DNA of 64,000 bases. Origin: Culex pipiens pallens (Eukaryota; Arthropoda; Insecta; Diptera; Culicidae). Below the pieces are notes generated by a model that saw nothing but the letters and a program-made list of their open reading frames with translations, did no database searches and was not told where the DNA came from. The stretch spans positions 91,536,221 through 91,600,220 of the forward strand of contig NC_068938.1 of assembly GCF_016801865.2 (NCBI RefSeq), given 5' to 3'. Shown here in pieces: positions 23,475 to 33,197 of the stretch. How positions within the stretch are numbered: the first letter of the stretch is position 1; the number at the start of each line of letters is the position of its first letter. The position numbers and the translations under genes are program-made.

Positions 23475-24770
23475 GTAAGCGGGTTCCGATTTCACTTTTT
23501 TCTCTCCACAAACAATACACAGTTACACACACACTAAAAAATAAGATTAATCAGAATTCAAAAAATAACAATAGAGAGAGAGAGCGTACCACTTCTTGTT
23601 CGTCCGTGTGTCAAAAGCCGCGCAAACTCTCGTAAAGAAAAACTGAACAAAACAAACCCCATCGTTGGCCGGATCCTTGCAATTTTCGAAAGGTATGAAA
23701 TTCACCTAAATACTGGCGGTTGTGAACTCGAGTAACTCGAAAGTTGAGGTTTCTGTATTTTTTTAATTTATCTTTTCTCTTCTCAAACACTATTTCTGGA
23801 TTTCCCCTATTGTTTTGGTGGCGGTGAAGGCTTTCGTTGTGCGTGCGTGTGCGTGTTTTATGAATCTTTTGTTGGGCTACACACCGGTTTAGTTTCGCTC
23901 CCCGTCACGGGACAGAGAGCAGGGCAGAAACTCTCGCATCTCTCCATTTTTCCCCATGCTCTGAACAATGAGAGCAACCATGAGAGTCACTCTCTTGCTC
24001 ACTGTCTTGGCGCGGATTGTGCTTCAAGTTAGGAAAGGCTGACGGAATTTGAGTGAACCAATACACGCGCGCGTCAAAACAATGATTCAAGGTTTAAGGG
24101 TTGTGTACCACGTAGGGGGATCTAACACCACCAGTTGTCCCGTACAAGTAGTGATATTTTTGTTAGGTTAAATTTGCCTGGAATTTATTCTTATCAGCAT
24201 CCATTAGTTCGTTGCCCCAAACTTCCCCGTACATTCACCACCCACTTACTCACTTTTTAGTTTCTTCGTTTTGTTTTGTAGTTAACTGTTATTGTTTTGT
24301 TAATTTTCATTTTACACATACACATGTTCTCTTTCAACGCGTAAGTACACACCTGTCCATAACTTTAATTTTCTTGTATGATCATTATTGTACCGTAAGT
24401 AATGTTTCATTGTCCGAGACAAGTAAAGTCATTTTGGTTACAGTTGTCGTTATGAAAATGGGTGGTTTGCACTGTGTTGGTGACATGAATGCAAGAAATG
24501 TCCGACTTGATTTGAGCGACCTATTTTCATCACCTTTGCAATTTATTGCCACAAAAAAAACAACGTTTTCAAGTCCATTATTACGTGATTTTTAATAAAA
24601 GAATATTTTAAAATCAAATTGGGATGAAAAATTATTAATTATGATGATGCACCAACCAACTTACAGTTCATTAAAAATCGTTTTTGAACAGTTTTCAATC
24701 TGATTCGAAAGCTCCTACCATAAACAAACAATAAAATCTCGCGGTCGTTTTCAAAAGGACGCAAGACCCA
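23475..24770. other. Putative gene 2 intron with a GAGAG-rich island
   Basis: Mostly AT-rich. 23895-24010 holds clustered gagag/ctctc strings (ggacagagagcaggg, aactctcgcatctctcc, gagagtcactctcttgc), a second island like that at 22.45-22.53 kb, possibly an alternative promoter or enhancer. Otherwise nothing is recognised. Confidence 0.4.
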
Positions 24771-24778
24771 CCTCCAAC

Positions 24779-25149
24779 CAGGGTTGCCACATTTGATTCT
24801 GTATTTTTGAGGGTCAAAAATCTATATATCTGTATCAGGGGGAAGAAAATCTGTATTTGGAATCTGTATCGACATTTTTAAACATTTTTCAAAAAACAAA
24901 ATATTCTTAGTTGTTTTTAATGCATAAAAATGCTATACAATCTAAAATTTAATGTTTGGGCTCATCCAGCAATTGAAAAAAACAATATTTAAAGAATTAA
25001 AATTATTTGATTTAAATAAAAAATCGGGAAAATCTGTATATCTGTATGTTTTTCTTAAAATCTGTATTTCTTTATATACAGATTCTGTATGACCTAATCA
25101 CCTCAAAAATCTGTAAAATACAGATAAATCTGTATTTGTGGCAACCCTG
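24779..25149. mobile_element. hAT-like MITE, CAGGGTTGCCACA ends, perfect 8-bp TSD
   Basis: Termini CAGGGTTGCCACA and TGTGGCAACCCTG, flanked by CCTCCAAC at 24771-24778 and 25150-25157. Subterminal repeats of 'atctgtat' are clustered at both ends. The 371-bp interior is AT-rich without coding capacity. This is a textbook hAT MITE structure. Confidence 0.92.
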
Positions 25150-25157
25150 CCTCCAAC

Positions 25158-26189
25158 TCTAAAATATTGTTTTCTTGAAATCATATACTTCTGATTTCTT
25201 AAAGATGGCCATTCCCTTAAAAAAATAAAACAGATTGAAAATGGTTTGGTCCACAAATGGTTCTTGCATAATTTTGAAAACTATGCCGAGATTGATTCTT
25301 TTTCATTGTTTTTAATATTAAAAATTTCATGAAAAATTAGAATCTTGCACTCAAATTATACGTTGTCTATCTAGTTGTCTGTGGTAACGAATTTTTTTTT
25401 CACGGACTCAAACACACGTACACAAGTATTGTTTACGTTTTGCACTGGCGCTGTCATGCGTGCAAATTCTCAAGGCCTTCTAGATAATCGCCAAAATCTA
25501 TTACTTGTTGATAGGTGCAATGCAATATAAAGATAAACATAGGGCCATTTTTTTATTAATCAAGGTGGTATTCCACTTCAGTATCCTTTGTTTACAATCT
25601 TTTCAATACACAATTTGACATTTTCCTCCATGTTTTCAAAGAAAGTTTGTTAAATTTTCCCGTAAAGGAAAAGGGAATCAAACACTCGGAAACTGTAAAA
25701 AAAAATGTCTTCTAACAAGTTTCCCGCAATGGAATACCTCCTTAATGAGTTTTGAAAGGTGAATGTAATACCTTTTTCAAGCTAAATCAAATTTCCATCT
25801 AATAATGACTGCTGCAACGAAAGCCCATTAAATCTCACCGTGCGCCTCCACACCACAAACAACAACACCACCCTCTCTTGTACAAACCCCATCACCACCC
25901 CCCGCCTCGTTCCAGCCATCGACAAGCTGTCTTCACACTTCAACTGGTTTCTTTTGCTTTTTTGTTTTCTTCTTCCTTCTTCAAGATCGCCGTCGGACGA
26001 GTGCGTGCGTCCGGCCGTCCGTTCGTAAGCCCTTTCGCAATCTTACCTCCTCGAACTCAGACCAAAACAAAACAAAAAATCGAGGGACCGGTCAATCGAT
26101 AAGTACCTCACATTTTATTTCTTTATTTTTTCTTTCCTTTATTATTTTTTAAACTGTACTGCCCCTTTCTTTTTTTTACTGGTAGATGA
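25158..26189. other. Intron-like sequence, nothing firmly recognised
   Basis: AT-rich. A 39-bp GC-rich string between tcttccttcttcaag and gtaagcc (25986-26024) is flanked by splice-like junctions and open in phase 0 (IAVGRVRASGRPF), so it could be a microexon. Evidence is too thin to call. Confidence 0.35.
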
Positions 26190-26720
26190 GGGGTCCACAC
26201 GCTTCTTGGTGGCTTTCCGGATTGGAAGTTTCTTGCATTGGCAAGGTTCTGTTTGGGGAGGTCACACAAGGGGCGGTGGTGGACCCTTCGAGATCATGAA
26301 AAAAAACAATACAAATCTTATTTCACGTGTTTTAAAAATCCTCAGGCAGGTGATAGACAGGGACCCCCTCGAAGGGGGATCTCGTTGTCACAAATTTGTT
26401 GTTGGATATTAGCTTATCCCTTGCCGACGGGGGCTGCTGACGTTTGAGGGTCTTTGGGCGGAGGTTGTCAACCCTGCTAAATATCTTCAAAAACGAGTCT
26501 TTCCGAAAGAGTTAAGACCCCCCGGCAGGCGACACATCGTGGGTGGGGAGATTCTTTTGGGACCGTTCGAAAGGTTCTCCCCCCTTTGGAAACGCCTGTG
26601 TCACATCAAATTTGTTGAGTGAGAAGTCCCTTGTTGGACCCCTCGCGACCATCGGTATTCAGAGGGGTGCGCGCACGGGGGTCCAACAGGCGAAATGTTG
26701 AAATTTCACAGCCCGGTATA
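26190..26720. repeat. GC-rich island of degenerate repeats, unidentified
   Basis: About 530 bp that is markedly G/C-rich. Loosely repeated phrases (ggaccc…tcga, gtcaca…aatttgttg, ggcaggcga/ggcaggtga) recur every ~130-190 bp and suggest a decayed tandem array. No open frame of interest and no RNA structure I can name. It ends in AT-rich sequence at about 26720. Confidence 0.35.
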
Positions 26721-28160
26721 AATTTTATCAAACTTTTTTTTTCAATGTGGCGGAGATGGTTTGTCTTACTTATATTTAATGCATATATATTTATAAGGAT
26801 GAACTTACTTGTATGTTACGTTTATTTTCATTATATGAACAATAGGCATACTCACATATCTCATATACATATATTTAAAACCAATGTTAACCGATCGATG
26901 GGCTGTTGGACTTTTCATCCCCTGCCTGGGGAAGCTTTTTTAGCGCAGAACTACTCCGAATAAGCAAATAAAAAACTGACTCATTACAACAGCAAAAAAA
27001 AACTATTCTACCTCTGTCGTACTTAAGTTTTCAGCTATTTCCAACCAATCCCTATCCCTTTCAAATCCACTTAACCTTCCACGTACCCATTTTCTATTGA
27101 CAGAAGCGATCGTTTAAAAGGAATTTTCACATATTTCCCTCGTAATTGTACGGCTATTGAGCGATGGATACGAAAACCTTAGCTTGATACTTTCTTTCTG
27201 GTACACATAACAATTCGGTGTTTGTAATAGTGAGTGACTTAGTTCTGGGAAACTCGTTTCCGTTTTTCACCACCACTGAATGAGTATGGATTTGTTAGAG
27301 ATTTTTCGTTATGCCCCATCATAGTTCATTTTCACGGCGCGAAACCGCTTTTGTACTCACCTTTTATACTCTACATTTGTTCGATTATTAGTTGCCACGT
27401 CACCTGCCCCTAATTTAACCCTGGTACCTGGCTGGTGGAACTTTGATTAGTTTTCCACACTTTTTCTCGATAGACATTTTTAACACTACTCACCCATTGG
27501 TAGAAGGGCCATTTTCATCACCCCCCACAAAACTCATCCAAATCGCGCATCCATCTGTTCTTTTTCCCCCGGGGGTTATCTAACTTGTTAGTTCATAGGC
27601 GTTCGTTCGTATTGTTTGGTATTTCAATAGTAATGTGTTGTATTTATATTCAGCGAAATACGCAACATTAAAGCAACACAAAAAAAAATATAAAAAAAAC
27701 TTCACATTACAAATTTGCATCGGTAGATATAATATGGTTACTCGTAAAAAATAATTAATTATTAAACCCCAATAAAACATACATTTAATCAAACAGCGTG
27801 GGAAACCAGCCACACGTGGTTTCAAGGTAAAGAAAATCAGCACGTGTGAAAAGCAATTTGGGGTCACGAGAAAAAGGCGTCCTCGAAGAAAGTGTTTCGG
27901 TTTTGGTTCTAGTTTCATTTTCGGCAAAGTTATCGTAGACATTTTATTCGTGCATTGTATCCCAGTCAAAACGGTTACCAGAAGAGGAAAAAAAAACAAG
28001 AAGAACAGCAAAATCAGTCATTCTGAAACAACTTTGATCGTTTTATTGAATAACCCACTGCAAAGCAAGTAGAAGTCTCCATAATGCAACAAAAAAAACA
28101 CATTGAAAATAAATCATGGTGAAAAATAAGTAAACAACTTTTTACGTTGATTTTATCAAA
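26721..28160. other. Intron/intergenic DNA, nothing recognised
   Basis: AT-rich. A minus-strand open frame at 27580-28011 is hydrophobic and Phe/Leu/Tyr-rich, as expected from T-rich antisense sequence, so it is not called. Confidence 0.4.
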
Positions 28161-28277
28161 ATGATGACATCCTTTGAAACATGTTTAAGAGCAAGTTTTT
28201 CACCAATGTGCAACAGGTCGGATCGAGGTGCTCCGATTTGGATGAAACTTTCAGCGTTTGTTTGTTTAAACATAAGA

Positions 28278-28391
28278 GGGATTTTGTTAATTTGATTTGG
28301 TTAACCGCGGTGGATTTTCTTGAAATAATTCGAACTGTCAAAAATCCACCAAAGCATCTACCGGTGGATACACGGAGAATCAGCATTACAC
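28278..28391 (+). repeat. Left terminal inverted repeat of the captured-gene element
   Basis: Inverse of 32808-32948. Just inside (28425-28530) is a cluster of gaactgnaaaaagtgtaa / ttacacctttnncagttc strings, subterminal short repeats analogous to the cgaact…tttcgtgtaat strings at the right end (32716-32815). Confidence 0.85.
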
Positions 28392-28639
28392 TTTTTGCAG
28401 TTCGATTTTACACTACCGACTAGTTTCAACCCTCGAACTGAAAAAGGTGTAAAATGCGAACTGCAAAAAGTGTAAAAGTTACACCTTTACCAGTTCAGGG
28501 GTCCGAACTGAAAAAGGTGTAACTTTTGGACTTAGAAAATTTTTGAAGATTTTGCGGAATCGTTTCGCTCGCTGTCAAATCGGGACTTAGTGCAATTTGA
28601 ATTCTGGTGGTCAGAGGAGTTGAAATGGTAAGTTTTGCA

Positions 28640-29060
28640 CAAATTTGGGAACAGTTGCCGGAAAAGGCACCATTCCGGTTCACCCCGACCGGAAAACCAA
28701 GAATTACAGGCCAGTGAATGTTTTTGTGGCCGGATTCGGTTGAATTCTTGGTTCTTCGGTCTGGGGGAAGCGAAATACTATCTTCCGGCAGGAACTTGTA
28801 CAAATCTGTCGGTTGCGGCCGGAATGTGCAAGATTTCGGTTCTCCCTGACCGAAGAACCAAGAAATCAACCGAATCCGGCCACAAAAACATTCACTGGCC
28901 TGTAATTCTTGGTTATCCGGTCTGGGGGAACCGAAATCTTGCACTTTCCTGCCGCAACCGACAGATTTGTTTAAGTTCCTGCCGGAAGATAGAATTTCGC
29001 TTCCCCCAGACCGATGAACCAGGAAATCAACCGAATCCGGCCACAAAAACATTTGGGACA
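28640..29060. repeat. Hairpin-forming copies of the ~160-bp repeat (upstream block)
   Basis: 28687-28770 is the near-perfect reverse complement of 28849-28930 (ggccagtgaatgtttttgtg versus cacaaaaacattcactggcc). A third partial copy at about 29008-29050 lies 160 bp after the second. The monomer shares ttggttc…ggtctgggggaagcg…tatcttccgg with the array at 29930-30690. If transcribed, the inverted pair would fold into a hairpin. Long open frames here are artefacts of the repeat. Confidence 0.8.
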
Positions 29061-29181
29061 CGCCCTCAAAACGAATTACCAAGAATTGCTGAATGCTGTT
29101 CTGGAAGAAGTGCAAATCTATCTTCCGGCGGGATTTTCAAACTTAAAACTAACCTTAAATTATCTCTTTTTTTATTATTAG

Positions 29182-29459
29182 GTGCTGCACTCCATGGCGC
29201 TGGCGAAGGAGAAGACGCGCATCGTGCTGGCCGGTGACCACATGCAAATGTCCCCGGAGCTGTTATCGAACTATGCCATGGAGCGCAAGTTGGACATTTC
29301 GCTGCTGGAGCGCCTGTACGATCACTACCCGAACGATTTCCCGTGTAAGATCTTGCTGTGCGAAAACTACCGAGCGCACGAAACGATCATCAAGTTTACG
29401 TCGGAGCTGTTCTACGAGCAGAAGCTGATCACGTTCAACAAGCAGCCGAGACACGAAAG
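29182..29459 (+). pseudogene. Captured exon of a HELZ-type (UPF1-like SF1) RNA helicase
   Basis: A 278-bp exon after a good acceptor (tttttattattag) and ending at AAAG|gttggt. All 92 complete codons are open. It encodes the helicase region with motif III (GDHMQMSP) and the motif IV block (LLERLYDHYP, ILLCENYRAHE, TSELFYEQKL). In family terms this is the UPF1/DNA2-like superfamily 1 fold, and the wording is that of HELZ (helicase with zinc finger). Walker motifs I and II, motifs V and VI, the CCCH finger and the tail are absent from the window. It lies inside a TIR element between ~160-bp repeat blocks, so I read it as a captured fragment rather than a working gene. Intactness suggests recent capture or retained use. 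Confidence 0.8.
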
Positions 29460-29534
29460 GTTGGTTTGAAATGATTATTTTCGTAAGGATTTTTTTTTCT
29501 AAACTCAATCTTGCCTCTTCCAAAACTCGTCAGC

Positions 29535-29874
29535 AGATTCGTCACCAGATGGCACAGCACCTGAGGGCCAGGGCCGACCGTTGATTCCACCGCCGATGAG
29601 GAGTCCGGTCCAGCAGCAGCAGCAACAGTAACAACCCAGCCAGCCAGCCCTTCCGAACTACGGCTCATTCCCACCCCACCACCAGCCCCAACATCCACGC
29701 CATCAGCTGCACCAGAACCACATTCGCCCGGTGATGGGCGGCGGCGGTCCCATCAGCCCAAGTTCGTCTACCGACTTGATGGCATCGATTACGGCCTGTG
29801 CCGCTTCGCAAATGCAAATGCCCCCTCAGCAGCAACAGCAGCAGCAGGTTGTAGCGGCGGTGCACCAACTATAG
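29535..29874 (+). pseudogene. Broken Gln/Pro-rich coding fragment
   Basis: GC-rich coding-like DNA. One frame reads …IRHQMAQHLRARADR then stops at 29581; a second runs PLIPPPMRSP-(Q)6 to a stop at 29629; the frame resumes through a His/Pro-rich block to GGGGPISPSSSTDLMASI and ends -(Q)7VVAAVHQL before TAG near 29874. At least one stop or frame change breaks it. This is the style of a disordered tail, possibly the C-terminus of the same helicase gene (inference). It lies directly after the helicase exon with a ~75-bp AT-rich spacer. Confidence 0.55.
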
Positions 29875-29929
29875 TGCAAATTTGGAGCTGGTGGCAAGAG
29901 AAAGTGCTTAGGTAAGTTTAGCTTCGAGT

Positions 29930-30690
29930 TGCCGAAAAAGGCAAGATTCCACTTTCCCCAACACTTTAGTGACCGGTTTCGGTTAGATTCTTGGTTCCCC
30001 GGTCTGGGGGAAGCGGAATTGTATCTTCCGGAATAATTCTTGGCAATCTGCCGGCCAAAATCGGGGAACGCAAGATTTTGCTTCCCCCAAACAGCAGAAC
30101 GTAGAATTCTGTATCGGTGCCCCTTTTGCGGCCGATTTTTTTGTGAGATTCTTGGTTCCCCGGTCTGGGGGAACCAGATTTGAACCTTCCGGCACAATTC
30201 CTGGCAATGTGTCGGCAAAAATCCGGAATTGCATGATTCCATCCGCTTCCCTAAAACCAGACAACGAAGAATTCCGAAACGGTGGACCATTTGTGGCCGG
30301 TTTCCGTGTGAACCGTACAATTCGTTCTTCCGGAATGATTTTGAGAATCTGTCGGCCAAAATCGGGAAATGCATGATTCCGCATCCCCCAACCGGATCAT
30401 AGAGAATTCTGGGCTGGTTAACACTTTTATGGCCAGTCTCGATTAAATGGTTGATTCTTCGGTCTGAGGTAGGCGGAATTGTACCTTCCGGCAATGATTT
30501 TTTGAAATCTGTCTGCCAAGAGCTGGAAATTAAAGATTTCGATTCCCCCAAGCCGGAAACGAAGAACTGCGGGCTGGTAAACACTTTTGTAATCAATTCC
30601 GGTTAAATTTTTGGTTCCCCGGTCTGGGGGAAGCGGAATTGTATCTACCGGCAATGATTTTTCGAAGTCGGCCAAGATCGGAAAAGGCAA
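29930..30690 (+). repeat. Tandem array of the ~160-bp repeat (downstream block)
   Basis: The marker ggtctgggg/ggtctgagg occurs at 30001, 30163, 30461 and 30621, i.e. steps of 162, 298 (two units, one degenerate) and 160. About five diverged units carry gattcttggttcccc, gcggaattgtatcttccgg and aatctgtcggccaaaatcg. The same monomer occurs upstream of the helicase exon, so the array brackets the captured exons. Reverse-strand open frames of >200 codons here are repeat artefacts. Confidence 0.82.
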
Positions 30691-30734
30691 GAAGACATAC
30701 AACTAATACAATCCATTATTTTTTTTCACAAGAC

Positions 30735-32549
30735 AACCCGGTTCAGTTTGAGTCCCGGCCGATTTGAGTCCGGCACGAATCAGGTGCGCGTCGGCTGGAC
30801 CCTCGGGGAAGAAATCGCTCAATTCCAGCGAAGCTGCTCAAGAAAGCGGAAAAAACATCATCAGCAGTACAACTACAGTAACTATAAGTGCTCCGTCTAA
30901 CCGGATGTCCCCACCCGCAAGCACAAAAAGTCTCGCCGATCCTCGTCGTCGGATCACAATCACAAGCAAGTCGTCCCGCTGGTCCCGTCCCCCCTCTACT
31001 CCAGCAGAATCCGGAACAAGCACGAAGCGTCTCTTTCACCGGTGTGAACCAGCAACAAGTCCACCCGTCACCATCTCCCGTCAGCAGCGTTTCTTGATTC
31101 CAAACGCGATCGTCCCTCTCGCTGGTCAGCCGCAGCAAGTACGCGGTGAGGTGGCGTCCTCACGCTGGCTGCGGCGGTCTCAGATGCTTTAGAAGGAGTT
31201 GACCAGAACCAACAGTGTACAATCCAAACCGGCGAGGACTCCCGAGACGGACAGTTACGGGACGGTAAGTATGTCGTTCTCACTAGTAATTATTTGATTT
31301 AACTGATAAAATGTATGTTTCCCGCTTTCCAGGTTGCACCCGCTGCAGCAAGAGCAGCTACCAAAAACCTAAAATTATGGAGAGAGGAGACAAACTTGAA
31401 AGCGACGAATACGACGAAGAAGCATTACGGAACTTGCTCGTCCCGTTCGCGCTTCAGACTTGGCTCCGAAAGCCGCAGCTGATCTGGAAGTCGTGCAGCT
31501 TGGTAAGTACCCATCAAACATTCTCAACCATCAACCTCTCATCTACATTTTATTCATAGCGCAACCTTCCCGGAACCGTGTACGGAAGTGACAACTCCTG
31601 CATAGATGGAGGCCCTGGCACAAGAGGTGGCCTTAAGTCTGGAGAGCGCGCTCAACCAATATCGACCAGTAGCGTCTCTCCTCTTCATGAATGGTGCTGA
31701 AGTGCTGTCGCAATCTCTTGCGCACCCACAACCCTCACATTCCCCTCCTTCCCCTGGTCGACTCCTGGACGTTCTGCTCAACTCCAGTTCCAGAGAATGA
31801 TGCTTCCAAACGCGACCCGGATCGAACGTCCCCGGCAGTTAAAGGACACCTAACCACAATGGAACGAAGCCAAGAAATAGTCCGCACTCGCACTGTGGAG
31901 ATCGACAGTGGCAGTGAGACCATTCGCAACCATTACGTGAAGAGCGTGACCGAACCAAACCGAAAGTTGGTTGTCCTGCAGGCCGTTAGTCGTGCCTGCT
32001 AGGTATGTTCCCATCAAGCAAATTTAGAAATCAATCTTTCAACTTTATTTTATTCACAGCGCAGCAGCCACTCCGTTAGACGTTTTCTGTCATGCTCCAG
32101 TTCACGCTAGCATTCCGGGTCGAGTGCCCCCCAACCCCGATCTACTCGGACAATCCGCAGGCCCCGAACCGGGAAAAATGTCCGACTGAGCGATTTGAAG
32201 TTAAAGGGCAGTCGGGTGCGTAGCCTCATAGCATAGCTATCCCAAGCGCCGAAAGAAAACAAGGTCCTTGCACGAAATCCGCCTGCGGTCCGTGACCAAA
32301 GTCACAAAAATGTACAACCTTGACTATTCTGCCGATGTCTACGGACTGAAGAAAAATCGCGCGTTCCACAAGTTTCACGAACCGCGGCGGGAACCTGGAC
32401 GAGCTGCTGGACATGAAGTGAAGACTGACATTCGCGACGTTCCGAAGGTGGTCGGTTTCACCGTGGGTATCTACAACGACAACTATACCATAAAACAGTC
32501 CGCTGCCGAAGAGCATGTACAACGAGAAAAGACTATTACAGTATTGTGA
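30735..32549 (+). pseudogene. Captured four-exon gene fragment (basic, Ser/Arg-rich; not recognised)
   Basis: Four GC-rich blocks (30735-31264, 31333-31502, 31560-32002, 32060-32549) are separated by three short introns with good junctions: gtaagt…tttccag, gtaagt…attcatag, gtatgt…ttcacag (68, 57 and 57 bp). Coding character is clear but frames are broken. Readable stretches include NPEQARSVSFTGVNQQQVHP in block 1, ESDEYDEEALRNLLVPFALQ in block 2 and ETIRNHYVKSVTEPNRKLVV in block 3. Block 4 has a ~105-codon open end with a nuclear-localisation-like PKRRKKTRSLHEIRL, finishing at TGA 32547-32549. AATAAA follows at 32592-32597, so the 3' end of a gene was captured with its introns. Family not recognised. 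Confidence 0.6.
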
Positions 32550-32807
32550 AATCAGTTGTTTTTCTTTAATATATTGTATTCATAGAATTTTAATAAATAA
32601 ATACATTGTTCAATCTATTTAAATTGAAATTTAATTTCTCCAAAGTATTCCAAAGAAAATCCTAAAACGCCCAAATGTAGGCAATATGCAATTTTCACCC
32701 GGTGAAACATTTCAATTTCGATTTTACACGAAATCCAGTTCGACCCCTGTTACACGAAAGTATGTAATCGTACCTGAACTGAATTTCGTGTAATCGAACT
32801 CGATTTC

Positions 32808-32948
32808 GTGTAATGCCGATCCTCCGTGTACTTTTCTACCACAGATTTTTGTGCGATCAATGTGGTAGATGCTTTGGTGGATTTTTGACAGTTCGAATTA
32901 TTTCAAGAAAATCCACCGCGGTTAACCAAATCAAATTAACAAAAGCCC
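32808..32948 (-). repeat. Right terminal inverted repeat of the captured-gene element
   Basis: Reverse complement of 28278-28391, with ~30 extra bases between ccgatcctccgtgta and ggtagatgctttggtgg. Ends CAAAAGCCC at 32948. Confidence 0.85.
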
Positions 32949-33197
32949 TGAGATGAACTCATGCCAAATATGAGCCCTCTACGACAAAGGGAAGTAGGTA
33001 AAACGGGCTTTGAAGTTTTAGGTCCATATAACATGAAAAATCTTCAAAATGGTCGCTTTTCCGTAAAACTTCATCAATTGTGACTCTCCTAGATGCATTC
33101 GAAAGGTCTTCTAACATTCCAAAGCACAAGGCTCCAAAAAAGTTGGAACGGTAATTTGAACTCGCTGGTTTTCGGACATAACTCAACCAATCAAGAT

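Larger units (their letters stand above)
28278..32948. mobile_element. Captured-gene TIR element (Pack-type), 4.67 kb
   Basis: The ends are GGGATTTTGTTAATTTG and its near-complement …CAAATTAACAAAAGCCC. The inverted repeats match almost perfectly for ~84 bp and, with a ~30-bp indel, on to about 113 bp (left) and 141 bp (right). The flanks are TAAGA (28273-28277) and TGAGA (32949-32953), a likely 5-bp target duplication with one change, inside a family A repeat whose sequence continues on both sides. Inside are fragments of apparently unrelated host genes with introns plus a ~160-bp repeat array. No transposase is seen. The superfamily is unassigned. A normal host gene with intronic repeats is less likely, because everything coding lies between the TIRs and is broken. 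Confidence 0.78.

Noticed and set aside
23600..23689. Coding-like stretch ending in an AAAG|gtatga donor, translating to …NPIVGRILAIFER
   Set aside because: The available acceptors put it in a phase that does not join the candidate exon at 23427-23474, so I left it out of the gene model although it may be real.
25986..26024. 39-bp phase-0 microexon between good-looking splice sites
   Set aside because: Sequence support is limited to junction strings. No neighbouring exon could be joined with confidence.
27580..28011. 143-codon minus-strand open frame
   Set aside because: Phe/Leu/Tyr-rich translation is expected from AT-rich DNA. It has no signal-anchor logic, no codon bias and no splice or promoter context.
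28495..30596. Open frames of about 200, 206 and 256 codons on both strands (28495-29115, 28635-29237, 29826-30596)
   Set aside because: They are repeat-driven: the frames run through copies of the ~160-bp monomer, repeat the same peptide phrases, and have open frames on the opposite strand. No domain is seen.
29930..30690. CRISPR-like regular spacing of repeats
   Set aside because: Units are ~160 bp and diverged along their whole length with no unique spacers, and the DNA is eukaryotic. It is a tandem array.
30735..32549. Identification of the multi-exon fragment as a lamin B receptor-like or SR-type protein
   Set aside because: Ser/Arg and basic composition alone is not diagnostic and no domain motif is readable.
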